Translations under genes and position numbers: made by a program
Source: Terribacillus saccharophilus
GTDB lineage: Bacteria > Bacillota > Bacilli > Bacillales > Amphibacillaceae
DNA length: 64,000 bases
Assembly (NCBI RefSeq): GCF_002272745.1
Contig: NZ_NPBD01000007.1
Span: forward strand, 62,001-126,000
Direction: 5' to 3'
The notes under the pieces: generated by a model
Seen by the model: only the letters and a program-made list of their open reading frames with translations
Database searches by the model: none
What the model was told of the DNA's origin: nothing
Shown: one piece after another, positions 38,396 to 47,500 of the stretch
Layout: the number at the start of each line of letters is the position of its first letter
Numbering within the stretch: the first letter of the stretch is position 1

Positions 38396-39244
38396 ATGAA
38401 AATATTTATTTCAGCAGATATGGAAGGCATCTCAGGTGTTGCAACCAATCAGCAGTTAAAAACAAATTCTGAATACCAGCGTTTCAGAAAGCTTATGACA
38501 GCGGATGTGAATGCGGCAATAGAAGGAGCCTATAATGGCGGAGCAAAAGAGGTGGTTGTTGCTGATGGGCACGGCAATATGTCGAACATACTGGTGGAAG
38601 AGTTAGATCCACGTGCAAGACTTGTTTCTGGTAATAACCGCGTCATGTGTCAGCTGGAAGGCTTGGATGAAACGTTCGATGGGATTATGTTCGTTGGACA
38701 TCATGGACGTGAAGCTGGATCAGAACGTACAATCATTAGCCATACACTGGCAGGTATCTGTGTGAATGAAATGAAGATCAATAACCGAGTTGTTGGTGAG
38801 ACGGAAATGAACACACTAGTTGCAGGCGGCTTTAACGTACCGGCGATTTTCATTAGTGGCGATGATGCGTATGTAAAAGAGGTGCAAGAGACATTGCCCG
38901 ATGTGAAAGGCGCTGTAACAAAACGCGCTGTTGACCGGTTTGCAGCCGAGCTGCTTCACCCAGAGGTTGCCCGCAAAGAGATCCGCGAAAAAGCAGAACT
39001 ATCAGTCAAAGAAATCAAGAGCTTTAATCCGCAAACAGTGGAGGGGCCTGTGACCTTTAACATCGAGTTTAAAGGGCCGCAGCAGGCAATGATGACGACA
39101 ACACTTCCTACAGTGGAACTGACTGGTCCACGAAGCATTCGTTTTACTTGTGATGACGTTGTCACAGCATACAAGCATATGTGGGGCTGTGTGATTATTG
39201 CAATGACAGCGACAAATGGTGTACTTGGCAGTGTGAATGCGTAA
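38396..39244 (+). CDS. dppA: D-aminopeptidase, M55 family
   Basis: This 282-residue zinc D-aminopeptidase has the N-terminal metal site ISADMEGISGVA, VADGHGNM and FVGHHGREAG, with the characteristic VGETEMN. It forms a decameric ring in B. subtilis and acts on D-Ala peptides. It is the first gene of a dpp operon, with permease genes following. Expression in B. subtilis rises at the end of growth under CodY and AbrB control, which cannot be judged here. Confidence 0.92.
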   Translation: MKIFISADMEGISGVATNQQLKTNSEYQRFRKLMTADVNAAIEGAYNGGAKEVVVADGHGNMSNILVEELDPRARLVSGNNRVMCQLEGLDETFDGIMFVGHHGREAGSERTIISHTLAGICVNEMKINNRVVGETEMNTLVAGGFNVPAIFISGDDAYVKEVQETLPDVKGAVTKRAVDRFAAELLHPEVARKEIREKAELSVKEIKSFNPQTVEGPVTFNIEFKGPQQAMMTTTLPTVELTGPRSIRFTCDDVVTAYKHMWGCVIIAMTATNGVLGSVNA

Positions 39245-39278
39245 GTGTAACAGCTAGAAAAATAGTGGAGGTGAATCC

Positions 39279-40205
39279 GTGTATATTGTAAAACGAATAC
39301 TTATCATGCTGCTTACAATATGGGTCATTGCGAGTTTAACATTCTTGATCATGAAATTTATACCTGGTGATCCATTCGCTTCAGATGCAGATGTGCTTCC
39401 GGAGGAAGTATTACAAAACATCAGGGCTAAATACAACTTGGACGAGCCAATAGCAGTGCAATATGTGCTGTATATGAAGGATTTAGTGACATTTGATTTA
39501 GGGTTCTCCATTCAATCCGAAACAAGATCAGTAAATTCTATTATTGCTGATGGTGCACCAGCTTCCGCCTTACTCGGGCTGCAGGCTTTAGTCATCGCCT
39601 TAGCTCTAGGCTTGCTGTTGGGGATTGTAGCTGCTTTGAATCATAACAAAGTACTCGATTATGCTTCTATGTTTATTGCGATAATCGGTATATCAGTTCC
39701 GAGCTTTATCTTGGCACCGCTGCTCATCAAGTATTTTGCCGTGGAGTGGGGGATGTTACCTGTTGCGTCGTGGGGAACATGGCAGCATTCCATTTTACCA
39801 ACGTTAGCATTAGCTGCGACACCGCTTGCTGTTATCGCGCGGTTTATGCGTTCCAGTATGCTCGAAGTAACCAACCAAAACTATATCAAGACAGCAGACG
39901 CCAAAGGGCTATCAAAAACAAAGCTAGTCATCAGGCACGGCATCCGAAATGCTATCTTACCGGTTATTTCTTTCATTGGTCCATTATTTGTCTCCTTAAT
40001 TACCGGAACATTCGTTATTGAGAAAATATTCGCAATTCCGGGTATCGGACGCTATTTCGTAGATAGTATTTTCAACCGGGACTATCCAGTAATCATGGGA
40101 ACAACAATCTTCTTCAGTGTATTGCTGGTGTTAACGTTATTCATCATTGATATATCGTACCGTTATATTGACCCAAGAATAAAACTAACGAGTGGAGGGG
40201 AGTAA
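39279..40205 (+). CDS. dppB: Dipeptide ABC transporter permease
   Basis: This 308-residue membrane protein has six helices. The N-terminal YIVKRILIMLLTIWVIASL is the usual DppB opening, and the EAA loop is YIKTADAKGLSKTKLVIRHG. The GTG start follows GGAGGTG. It pairs with DppC to form the channel. Confidence 0.93.
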   Translation: MYIVKRILIMLLTIWVIASLTFLIMKFIPGDPFASDADVLPEEVLQNIRAKYNLDEPIAVQYVLYMKDLVTFDLGFSIQSETRSVNSIIADGAPASALLGLQALVIALALGLLLGIVAALNHNKVLDYASMFIAIIGISVPSFILAPLLIKYFAVEWGMLPVASWGTWQHSILPTLALAATPLAVIARFMRSSMLEVTNQNYIKTADAKGLSKTKLVIRHGIRNAILPVISFIGPLFVSLITGTFVIEKIFAIPGIGRYFVDSIFNRDYPVIMGTTIFFSVLLVLTLFIIDISYRYIDPRIKLTSGGE

Positions 40206-40206
40206 G

Positions 40207-41151
40207 ATGGAAGCTAAACGTGTGAATGATTCCCTTTTTCGCCCCTTATCACCAGAAAAACGTGGACATGACCCTATCCAGCGCCCGAGCATGAGTGTGT
40301 GGAAGGAAACAATTCTTAATGTATTAAAAAATAAGATGGCAGTGCTTGGCTTTACCTTGCTTCTCGTCATTGGATTTTTTGCAATAGCTGGCCCGCATAT
40401 GGTTCCATTCGACCCGGCGAAACAGGATTTGGTGAACACCAATGTTGCACCAAACAGTGAGCATTGGTTTGGATCCGATGACTTAGGACGAGATGTATGG
40501 TCAAGAACTTGGTATGGAGCTAGAGTATCGTTAACAATCGGGCTCATTGCCGCAGCAATTGATATTATCCTCGGGGTAACAATCGGAGGTATCTCTGGTT
40601 ATATGGCCGGCCGAAGCAAGTTCGGTGACCGAATTGATAGTATCTTAATGCGAATTGTTGAAATTCTGTACGGTATTCCTTACCTATTGATTGTCATTCT
40701 ACTGATGGTAATTATGGAGCCAGGTATTACCTCTATCATTATTGCGTTATCTGTTACCGGCTGGGTAGGGATGGCCAGAATAATACGTGGTCAAATACTC
40801 CAGCTGAAGTCACAGGAATATGTGTTAGCTGCCCAAAAGATGGGGACCTCCCACCCCAAAATCATTTGGCGGCATTTGATTCCAAATACAGCAGGTATCA
40901 TCATCGTGAATATAACCTTTACGATACCATCCGCAATCTTTGCTGAATCATTTTTAAGCTTTCTAGGGTTAGGGGTTCAGGCTCCTTTTGCCAGCTGGGG
41001 AACGATGGCGAATGATTCCTTAGGCGTTATTCTTAGCGGGCAGTGGTGGCGACTCTTTTTCCCAGGCTTTATGATTGCCCTCACCATGTTTGCCTTTAAC
41101 GCATTCGGGGACGGCCTGCAAGATGCACTTGATCCGAAAGCAAATAAATAG
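40207..41151 (+). CDS. dppC: Dipeptide ABC transporter permease
   Basis: This 314-residue membrane protein has a cytoplasmic N-terminal extension, then six helices with the OppC-type N-domain (LKNKMAVLGFTLLLVIG, HWFGSDDLGRDVWSR). The EAA loop is YVLAAQKMGTSHPKIIWRHL. ATG 40207 lies one base after the dppB stop with GGAGGGGAG upstream. A TTG/GTG-type start inside dppB is unlikely. Confidence 0.93.
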   Translation: MEAKRVNDSLFRPLSPEKRGHDPIQRPSMSVWKETILNVLKNKMAVLGFTLLLVIGFFAIAGPHMVPFDPAKQDLVNTNVAPNSEHWFGSDDLGRDVWSRTWYGARVSLTIGLIAAAIDIILGVTIGGISGYMAGRSKFGDRIDSILMRIVEILYGIPYLLIVILLMVIMEPGITSIIIALSVTGWVGMARIIRGQILQLKSQEYVLAAQKMGTSHPKIIWRHLIPNTAGIIIVNITFTIPSAIFAESFLSFLGLGVQAPFASWGTMANDSLGVILSGQWWRLFFPGFMIALTMFAFNAFGDGLQDALDPKANK

Positions 41152-41159
41152 GAGGTGAG

Positions 41160-42182
41160 ATGTTGGAACGTTTACTAGAAGTGAATAATTTGGAAGTTAG
41201 TTTTAAGACATATGGAGGAGAAGTGCAAGCCGTCCGGGATGTTTCCTTTCACGTTGATAAAGGAGAGATCCTAGCGATAGTCGGAGAAAGCGGCAGTGGG
41301 AAAAGTGTTACCGTGCAATCCATCATGGGCCTGATTCCAACTCCGCCAGGCAAAATAAAGAACGGTGAAGTGCTTTTAGAAGGGCAGGATCTTTTAAAAC
41401 TATCCAAGCGAGATATGCAAAAGGTGAAAGGCTCGAAGATTAGTATGGTCTTTCAGGATCCAATGACTTCATTGAATCCTACGATGAAAGTCGGAAAACA
41501 AATTGCAGAAAGTATTACAACGCACCAAAACATAAAGGGTCAAGAAGCGAAGGAAAACGCGATTGACATGATCCGTCGTGTTGGTATTTCAAATCCTGCG
41601 GAACGCTATGAGCAGTATCCGCATGAATTCAGCGGCGGGATGCGCCAGCGGATTATGATTGCCATTGCACTGGCCTGTCATCCAAAGGTACTTCTGGCTG
41701 ATGAACCTACGACAGCATTGGATGTAACCATTCAAGCGCAGGTTTTAGATTTGATGAAGAATCTAAAAGATGAAATGGACACTTCTATTATATTGATTAC
41801 CCATGACCTTGGCGTTGTAGCCGAGACGGCGGAACGGGTTGCTGTCATGTACGGCGGCATGATCGTCGAAACAGCTCCGGTAAATGAATTATTCAATAAT
41901 CCAAAGCACCCATACACATGGGGTTTGCTAGAGTCGATTCCAGATATTGATGCAGAAGATAAAAAGCGCTTAGTACCAATCGAAGGAGCACCGCCTGATT
42001 TATTTTCTCCTCCGAAGGGCTGTCCGTTTGCGCCGCGTTGTAAATATGCCATGGACGTGTGTGTCGAAGAAATGCCTCCTGCTTTTTCGATCAAGGATGG
42101 ACATGATGCGAAATGCTGGCTGAATGATTCCAGATCACCAGCCCTCAAAGAATTAGTTGCAGCAGGGAGGCAGTTCTCATGA
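41160..42182 (+). CDS. dppD: Dipeptide ABC transporter ATPase
   Basis: This 340-residue ATPase has Walker A IVGESGSGKSVT, signature EFSGGMRQRIMIAIAL, Walker B VLLADEPTTALD and H-loop ITHDLGV. The C-terminal oligopeptide domain has the Cys cluster GCPFAPRCKYAMDVC, which in DppD/DppF proteins binds an iron-sulfur cluster. ATG 41160 is close to AGGAGG. A TTG one codon later would give better spacing. It overlaps dppF by four bases. Confidence 0.93.
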   Translation: MLERLLEVNNLEVSFKTYGGEVQAVRDVSFHVDKGEILAIVGESGSGKSVTVQSIMGLIPTPPGKIKNGEVLLEGQDLLKLSKRDMQKVKGSKISMVFQDPMTSLNPTMKVGKQIAESITTHQNIKGQEAKENAIDMIRRVGISNPAERYEQYPHEFSGGMRQRIMIAIALACHPKVLLADEPTTALDVTIQAQVLDLMKNLKDEMDTSIILITHDLGVVAETAERVAVMYGGMIVETAPVNELFNNPKHPYTWGLLESIPDIDAEDKKRLVPIEGAPPDLFSPPKGCPFAPRCKYAMDVCVEEMPPAFSIKDGHDAKCWLNDSRSPALKELVAAGRQFS

Positions 42183-43135
42183 CAGAAACGATCATCCAGA
42201 TCGAGGAAATGAAGAAATATTATCCGATAGGCAAAGATAAAACGGTGAAATCGGTCGATGATATCTCTATCGAAATAAAACGTGGAGAAACATTTGGTCT
42301 CGTAGGAGAAAGCGGCAGCGGGAAATCAACGCTTGGTAAAACGATAGTTGGCTTGGAAGACCCGACATCAGGAAAGATCGTCTACAATGACCTGGATTTA
42401 AGTCAGTTAAATAAAAAGCAAAAGAGACAGATAAACCGGGAAATTCAAGTCATCTTCCAAGACCCGCACGCTTCTTTAAATCCGCGGATGCGTGTTGGCG
42501 ACATTATTGCTGAAGGGATTGATGCGCATAAATTAGCGACAGGCAAAAACCGGCAGGATCGGGTGTATGAGCTATTAGAAAGAGTTGGGCTGCAGCCAGA
42601 GCATGCAAAACGCTATCCGCATGAATTCAGTGGAGGACAGCGGCAGCGGATTGGTATTGCCCGGGCGCTAGCGGTAGAACCGAAATTCATCGTAGCAGAT
42701 GAACCGATATCAGCACTCGATGTATCGATTCAAGCACAGGTTATCAATCTACTGGAAGATTTAAAAGAACAAGAGGATTTAACATACTTATTCATTGCCC
42801 ATGATTTAGGCATGGTCAAACACATTAGTGACCGAATTGGTGTCATGTACTTAGGGAAAATGATGGAGCTATCCGACAGTGATGAACTGTTTCACGATCC
42901 GCTTCATCCTTATACTAAAGCGCTATTATCTGCTATTCCTATTGCAAATCCCGAAGCTGAACGACGTGAAAGAATTGTGTTAGAGGGCGACCCGCCAAGT
43001 CCAGTAGATCCGCCAAGCGGCTGTCGTTTCCGAACCAGATGTCCATTTGCGATGGATGTTTGTGCCAAGGAAGTGCCAGAGTGGCGAGAAGTGAAAGAGA
43101 AACACTGGACAGCGTGTCATCTTTACAATAATTAA
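42179..43135 (+). CDS. dppF: Dipeptide ABC transporter ATPase
   Basis: This 318-residue partner ATPase has Walker A LVGESGSGKSTL, signature EFSGGQRQRIGIARAL, Walker B FIVADEPISALD, H-loop IAHDLGM and C-terminal GCRFRTRCPFAMDVC. The ATGA overlap with dppD indicates translational coupling. B. subtilis dpp has one ATPase gene, while this operon has the two-ATPase arrangement. Confidence 0.93.
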   Translation: MTETIIQIEEMKKYYPIGKDKTVKSVDDISIEIKRGETFGLVGESGSGKSTLGKTIVGLEDPTSGKIVYNDLDLSQLNKKQKRQINREIQVIFQDPHASLNPRMRVGDIIAEGIDAHKLATGKNRQDRVYELLERVGLQPEHAKRYPHEFSGGQRQRIGIARALAVEPKFIVADEPISALDVSIQAQVINLLEDLKEQEDLTYLFIAHDLGMVKHISDRIGVMYLGKMMELSDSDELFHDPLHPYTKALLSAIPIANPEAERRERIVLEGDPPSPVDPPSGCRFRTRCPFAMDVCAKEVPEWREVKEKHWTACHLYNN

Positions 43136-43156
43136 AATTTGAAGGGGGAAAATGTT

Positions 43157-44758
43157 ATGAAAAAATGGCTAGTAGGTATGCTCATACTTGTAATCGTTGC
43201 TGCAGGCTGCAGCAATGGCAGTTCAGGAGGAAGCGGAGCTGACATTGCACAAGAAATCACAGTGAATGCAATGAGTGAGCCGCCAGATTTGGATCCGGCA
43301 CTTGCAACAGATACGACGTCCGGCTGGGTATTGGATCACGTATTTGAAGGTCTTTATACGAAGGATGAAAGCGGAAATCCAGTACTAGGAGCTGCTGAAA
43401 ATGTAGATGTCTCCGAAGACGGAAAAACATACACGTTCACTCTTCGTGACGATGCAAAATGGTCCGATGGAAGCAACGTAACAGCACAAGACTTCGAGTA
43501 CGGATGGAAACGAGTTTTAAATCCGGATACAGGTAGCTCCTTTGCCTTCTACATGTACTATATCAAAGGTGCAGAAGCATACAACAAAGGTGATGGCGCG
43601 GTAGAAGACGTTGGTATCACTGCACAAGACGATAAGACACTCGTAGTAGAATTAGGTGCACCACTTGAATACTTTGACGAACTATTAACTATGTGGACAT
43701 TCTATCCAGTAAAACAGGAGCTTGTGGAAGAAAATAGCTCATGGTCTGCAGAAGCAGATACGTATGTAAGTAACGGACCATTCAAGCTGACAAAATGGGC
43801 GCATGACAGTGAAGTTGTCATCGAAAAGAATGAAAACTATTGGGATAATAGTGTTGTAAAACTAGATAAAGTAACGTACAAAATCGTCAACGACGCAACA
43901 ACTTACTATCAAATGTTCAAAACAAATGAGCTGGACTTGATCCAAACATTGCCATCAGATGTTCTTGATCAAGAAAAAGAATCAGAAGAATATAGTGAAG
44001 TGCCATACTTCGGTACGTATATGTACATGTTTAACGTAGAAAAAGAACCATTTACGAATGAGAAAATCAGAAGAGCATTCACGCTTGCGGTTGATCGTGA
44101 AACACTAACACAAAACGTAACCAAATCAGGTGAAACACCAGCATACGCATTTGTACCACCAGGTGTGGAAACGCCAGAAGGTGATTTCCGTGAAACTGGC
44201 GGCGAATACTTTGAAGAAGATGCAGCAGAAGCGAAACGACTTCTAGAAGAAGGTATGGAAGAAGAAGGCTGGACAGAACTGCCGGAAGTATCCATCTCTT
44301 ATAACACTGCTGAAAACAATAAGAAAATAGCCGAAGCTGTACAAGCAATGTACAAAGACAATCTTGGCGTTGATGTGAAGCTTGAAAACCAAGAGTGGAA
44401 AACATACCTGGATACAACACAGCAAGGTAACTTCCAAATGGCTCGTATGGGCTGGATTGGCGTACTAGTAGATCCAGTTGTTATCCTCGATTACTACTTG
44501 GGTGACAGCCCGAACAACCGGACAAACTGGGTAAATGAAGAGTACGACCAGCTTATGGCCGATGCCAAAGTAGAACAAGACCCAGAAAAACGCTATGACT
44601 TATTGCACCAAGCAGAAGCTGTATTAATGGAAGATCTGCCGTTTAACCCAATCTACCATTATACTAACAACTACCTAACATCACAGAACTTCGAAAACAT
44701 TGTCTATCCGGTAAACCGTTATCCTTACCTGAAATGGGCAGAAAAAGTATCTGAGTAA
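43157..44758 (+). CDS. dppE: Peptide-binding lipoprotein of the Dpp transporter
   Basis: This 533-residue extracellular SBP_bac_5 protein has a lipobox VAAGC near residue 17 and the family signature YTFTLRDDAKWSDGSNVTAQ, followed by DFEYGWKRVLNP. The C-terminal half carries RRAFTLAVDRETL and the usual LYHYTNNY-type end. ATG 43157 follows AAGGGGGAA. It delivers peptides to DppBCDF and ends the operon. Confidence 0.92.
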   Translation: MKKWLVGMLILVIVAAGCSNGSSGGSGADIAQEITVNAMSEPPDLDPALATDTTSGWVLDHVFEGLYTKDESGNPVLGAAENVDVSEDGKTYTFTLRDDAKWSDGSNVTAQDFEYGWKRVLNPDTGSSFAFYMYYIKGAEAYNKGDGAVEDVGITAQDDKTLVVELGAPLEYFDELLTMWTFYPVKQELVEENSSWSAEADTYVSNGPFKLTKWAHDSEVVIEKNENYWDNSVVKLDKVTYKIVNDATTYYQMFKTNELDLIQTLPSDVLDQEKESEEYSEVPYFGTYMYMFNVEKEPFTNEKIRRAFTLAVDRETLTQNVTKSGETPAYAFVPPGVETPEGDFRETGGEYFEEDAAEAKRLLEEGMEEEGWTELPEVSISYNTAENNKKIAEAVQAMYKDNLGVDVKLENQEWKTYLDTTQQGNFQMARMGWIGVLVDPVVILDYYLGDSPNNRTNWVNEEYDQLMADAKVEQDPEKRYDLLHQAEAVLMEDLPFNPIYHYTNNYLTSQNFENIVYPVNRYPYLKWAEKVSE

Positions 44759-44771
44759 CAAACTGAACTGA

Positions 44772-44806
44772 TGGAAAGCGGGATCTCTGGCAGATCTCGC
44801 TTTCCG
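44772..44806 (+). terminator. Hairpin after the dpp operon
   Basis: GGAAAGCGGGATCT pairs with AGATCTCGCTTTCC around CTGGC. There is only a short pyrimidine run after it, so termination may be partial. Confidence 0.65.
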
Positions 44807-44831
44807 TTACATAGTAAAGGAGTTAATAGAT

Positions 44832-45200
44832 ATGAAGTGGAAAATTTCATTGTTCTTCTTAACCATTCTCGGCTGGTACATCGCAACATTAGCTGTTCCT
44901 TTTTCACTAGCAAATTTATCTAATATCGCATTCTTGATTGGCCTTATATTAATCATAATTGCAGCAATAGCACTCATACTACATACAGGATTCCTAACTC
45001 CATTGATCCAAGGCTTCAAAATTATTGGTGAACGGATGGTCCTTAAATCACGCTCCGCAGAAGAAGCAGATAGCCAAATAAAAAATGATCCCAAGATGCA
45101 ATCATTCAAAGCTAATGTAGCAGCTCGTATTACGCAGAGCACCTTTATCGTAGGAGCTGGCTCAATTCTTACTTCTGTAATTGGTATACTTATGCTGTAA
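44832..45200 (+). CDS. Small membrane protein, DUF3899 type
   Basis: This 122-residue protein has three predicted membrane helices (about 5-25, 31-54 and 101-121). The hydrophilic middle is KIIGERMVLKSRSAEEADSQ. Composition and layout match the DUF3899 family of Firmicutes, whose function is unknown. AAAGGAG lies upstream of ATG. It stands between the dpp hairpin and a bidirectional terminator. Confidence 0.75.
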   Translation: MKWKISLFFLTILGWYIATLAVPFSLANLSNIAFLIGLILIIIAAIALILHTGFLTPLIQGFKIIGERMVLKSRSAEEADSQIKNDPKMQSFKANVAARITQSTFIVGAGSILTSVIGILML

Positions 45201-45255
45201 CTTAGAAACACAATCCATTGGAATTGGTTATAAACATATTCTATTAATCTATGAA

Positions 45256-45287
45256 CAAAAAAAAGACCCCATATAGGGGCTATTTTT
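45256..45287. terminator. Bidirectional terminator
   Basis: AGACCCC pairs with GGGGCT around ATATA, with an A-run on the left and TATTTTT on the right. It serves the DUF3899 gene and, in the other direction, the rap-phr cassette. Confidence 0.85.
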
Positions 45288-45293
45288 CCTTCT

Positions 45294-45437
45294 TTATTTA
45301 TCTAGTATATTGAAGGAAAGTATAGCGCTGCCAAAATCACCTTTTTTATCTGCTAAGCCATCTTGATTTGAATAACCGATCACACCACTGATAATGATAG
45401 TTCCAATTAGAATTACGGAAAACATTACTTTTTTCAT
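45294..45437 (-). CDS. Phr-like signalling peptide precursor
   Basis: This 47-residue gene starts 16 bases after the Rap-like gene, with AGGAGGGCG directly before ATG. The product has a basic start (MKKVMF), a hydrophobic secretion segment (SVILIGTIIISGVIGY) and a short polar C-terminal tail ending SFNILDK. This is the exact layout of Phr precursors: exported, trimmed to a five- to seven-residue peptide from the C-terminal part, re-imported by an oligopeptide permease and bound by the Rap partner. Which residues form the mature peptide is not known. The sequence is unlike the well-known Phr peptides. Confidence 0.75.
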   Translation of the reverse strand: MKKVMFSVILIGTIIISGVIGYSNQDGLADKKGDFGSAILSFNILDK

Positions 45438-45453
45438 GAGATCGCCCTCCTAC

Positions 45454-46491
45454 TTAGATTAAAGCCAAGAGATAATATTTTGTTGCGAGTTCATATTGCT
45501 TACTATCAGTATAATACTGCGCTAGTTCCTTTGAAAAGAGCCTAACGTTAAACTTATCGTTAACTTTTTGGAAATAGTCTATACCCTCCTGCCAAACACT
45601 TTCAAAGTTATGTCTGTCTTCATACTTTTTATGAAGCATGGCAAATTCCCATTTCATCTTCGTATCATCATTGTCGAGACTCTTTTGAAAGCCTTCTGAG
45701 TAGGCTTGTTTCGCTTTCGTAGCTTGATTGGTCTTCCAATAGGAGTCTGCTAACAGATACAGGACGTTTAATTCAATACGTTCTTGTTTTCCCGCCAACG
45801 CATCCTCCAGATAGCGAATAGCAGTTGCCGGCAAGCCACGTGTGACATATAAGAGTCCTAGATTTAGATTAGTAGAAGCTAAGAGACTTTGATTTTCGAT
45901 TCTTTTACAAGTAGATAATGCTCTATGAAGGTGTTCTTCTGCCAACTCGTAATCTGACATATCCAGATAGTTCATGCCTTGCACTAACTCAGTTCGAGCA
46001 AGTAAGAAATTGAGTGGCTCAAGTGATTTGAAGTTTTCAACAGCCCTAGCTGCATGTACAGCAGATAAAGTTGTAATGTCGAGGAAGTAATAAACCATAG
46101 CCTTAATAAGATGAAATTCTCCTATTTTTGCAGGTTCCATAGAGGGACTTACATATTTTTCAGCTTTCTCCAAACATACTAGTGCATCCTGGTACTGCTT
46201 TTCAAAGTAATAGATAATCCCTTCAGCAAAGAAGAGCTGGTATTTCTGCAGCTCTGTGAAATTCCCATCGTATTCCCGAGCTTTCACTAGCGAATGCTTA
46301 CTCTCTTGAAAATCCCTCTGAATAGCATAGTAACGGCTTTCAAGCAAAAGATAGGTAACCAGTGTTTCAGCATCATAATCGTCGGTGTGTTTATTCAATT
46401 CTTCGTAGATGCTGCGTGCAGCTTCTTTCTTGTCAAGTTGGATACTTACTGACCAATTATCCAGATGACCTGCAATATCAAGGCTTTCCAT
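45454..46491 (-). CDS. Rap-like tetratricopeptide regulator (RRNPP type)
   Basis: This 345-residue protein consists almost entirely of TPR helices from about residue 90 to the end (AEGIIYYFEKQYQDALVCLE, ELAEEHLHRALSTCKR, NLGLLYVTRGLPATAIRYLE). The N-terminal helical bundle (HLDNWSVSIQLDKKEAARSI) matches Rap phosphatase/anti-activator proteins, with no helix-turn-helix. Rap proteins dephosphorylate Spo0F or block ComA/DegU until their Phr peptide binds. The small gene downstream is the probable Phr partner. ATG 46491 follows GGGAG. A TTG two codons earlier is less likely. Confidence 0.82.
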   Translation of the reverse strand: MESLDIAGHLDNWSVSIQLDKKEAARSIYEELNKHTDDYDAETLVTYLLLESRYYAIQRDFQESKHSLVKAREYDGNFTELQKYQLFFAEGIIYYFEKQYQDALVCLEKAEKYVSPSMEPAKIGEFHLIKAMVYYFLDITTLSAVHAARAVENFKSLEPLNFLLARTELVQGMNYLDMSDYELAEEHLHRALSTCKRIENQSLLASTNLNLGLLYVTRGLPATAIRYLEDALAGKQERIELNVLYLLADSYWKTNQATKAKQAYSEGFQKSLDNDDTKMKWEFAMLHKKYEDRHNFESVWQEGIDYFQKVNDKFNVRLFSKELAQYYTDSKQYELATKYYLLALI

Positions 46492-46659
46492 ATACAATGC
46501 TCCCTTGTAATTGAATATAAGAATAGTTTACCATTATTTGGCGAAATCTGTATTGGGAATGATTTCCTTTGTTGATCTACTATATTTATAGTTTCAATCA
46601 AGAGATTTCTCGCTTTAGGAAAGTAGAAAAGAAACTTATGCCAGCACATCTCTAAAAAA

Positions 46660-46697
46660 GAAGCGTTGCAGCTATATTTCTGGTAGCTGCAACGCTT
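46660..46697 (-). terminator. Terminator of the padR gene
   Basis: AGCGTTGCAGCTA pairs with TAGCTGCAACGCT around TTTCTGG. On the minus strand it is followed by TCTTTTTTAG. Confidence 0.85.
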
Positions 46698-46699
46698 CA

Positions 46700-47236
46700 T
46701 TAATGCTGCATATTTTCCTGGATGTATTGCTTTGCCCACTTGCACCATTCCAAGTACATTTCGGAATACTTTATGCCATATTCAACGGTTAATATCGTGC
46801 CAACAGAATGTTCTTCTTGGCTAGTAAAGTGTTTCTTCCACTCTTTCGTCATACGTAATGTTTTTTCCTCTCTCGCTATTACTTCATCCAATAAGTTGTT
46901 AATGTCTTCGGCGGATAAGAAAGGGAAAATAGTCGTCTTTATTAAGAACTCATCCTTGATCTTTGCAGGCTTTAAAGGTTCTTCCAACGCCCAGCGTATT
47001 AGTTCCTTTTTTCCTGTATCGGTAAGCGAATAGATTTTTTTATTTGGTAGGGTTCCCTGAACCACTAGTTCATGTTGTATTAAGTTGTTGTCTTCCATTT
47101 TGTGCAGTTCTGTATAGATCTGGCTATGCGTCGAATTCCAAAAATAAGTCATACGCTGCTTAAATATTTTCACTACATCATATCCAGTTACGGGTTCTTT
47201 CGCGATGATTCCTAACAACGCGTAACGTAGGCTCAT
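46700..47236 (-). CDS. PadR-family transcriptional regulator
   Basis: This 178-residue regulator has an N-terminal PadR winged helix (LRYALLGIIAKEPVTGYDVV, YTELHKMEDNNLIQHE, KKIYSLTDTGKKEL). A C-terminal Vir-type dimerisation domain has the conserved WCKWA. It is divergent from the hydrolase-ctaA operon, with an ATGT-N8-ACAT operator between, so it likely controls itself and that operon. The inducer is unknown. Confidence 0.9.
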   Translation of the reverse strand: MSLRYALLGIIAKEPVTGYDVVKIFKQRMTYFWNSTHSQIYTELHKMEDNNLIQHELVVQGTLPNKKIYSLTDTGKKELIRWALEEPLKPAKIKDEFLIKTTIFPFLSAEDINNLLDEVIAREEKTLRMTKEWKKHFTSQEEHSVGTILTVEYGIKYSEMYLEWCKWAKQYIQENMQH

Positions 47237-47331
47237 AAAACATCAATTCCTTAAGATTTGTCTATTTAAAGAAATTATAGCATATCAACTTGACCAAAGT
47301 ATGGAGCGTCTATTACTATATCTATAGTTTC

Positions 47332-47351
47332 ATATGTCTAAAATGACATAT
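47332..47351. promoter_or_regulatory. PadR operator between divergent genes
   Basis: ATATGTC-TAAAAT-GACATAT is a perfect inverted repeat and contains ATGT-N8-ACAT, the established PadR half-site pattern. It lies 96 bases upstream of padR and 150 bases upstream of the hydrolase. Confidence 0.7.
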
Positions 47352-47500
47352 ATATAGTGGGTATCCACAGGAATATCCATATGACCTTAATCAGGTTGAA
47401 GGAGATATTCAGAAATGACTCATAAAAAAGGAAGATCGTTCTTTCATAATAGGTAGCGGATCGCTGTCAGCTAGGATGAATCTGGAATGGTGAGGTTGAA

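Noticed and set aside
47420..47455. 13-codon frame with GGAG upstream of the alpha/beta hydrolase
   Set aside because: It starts with ATGACTCATAAAAAAGG and ends quickly. No attenuator structure follows, so a leader-peptide role is not supported.
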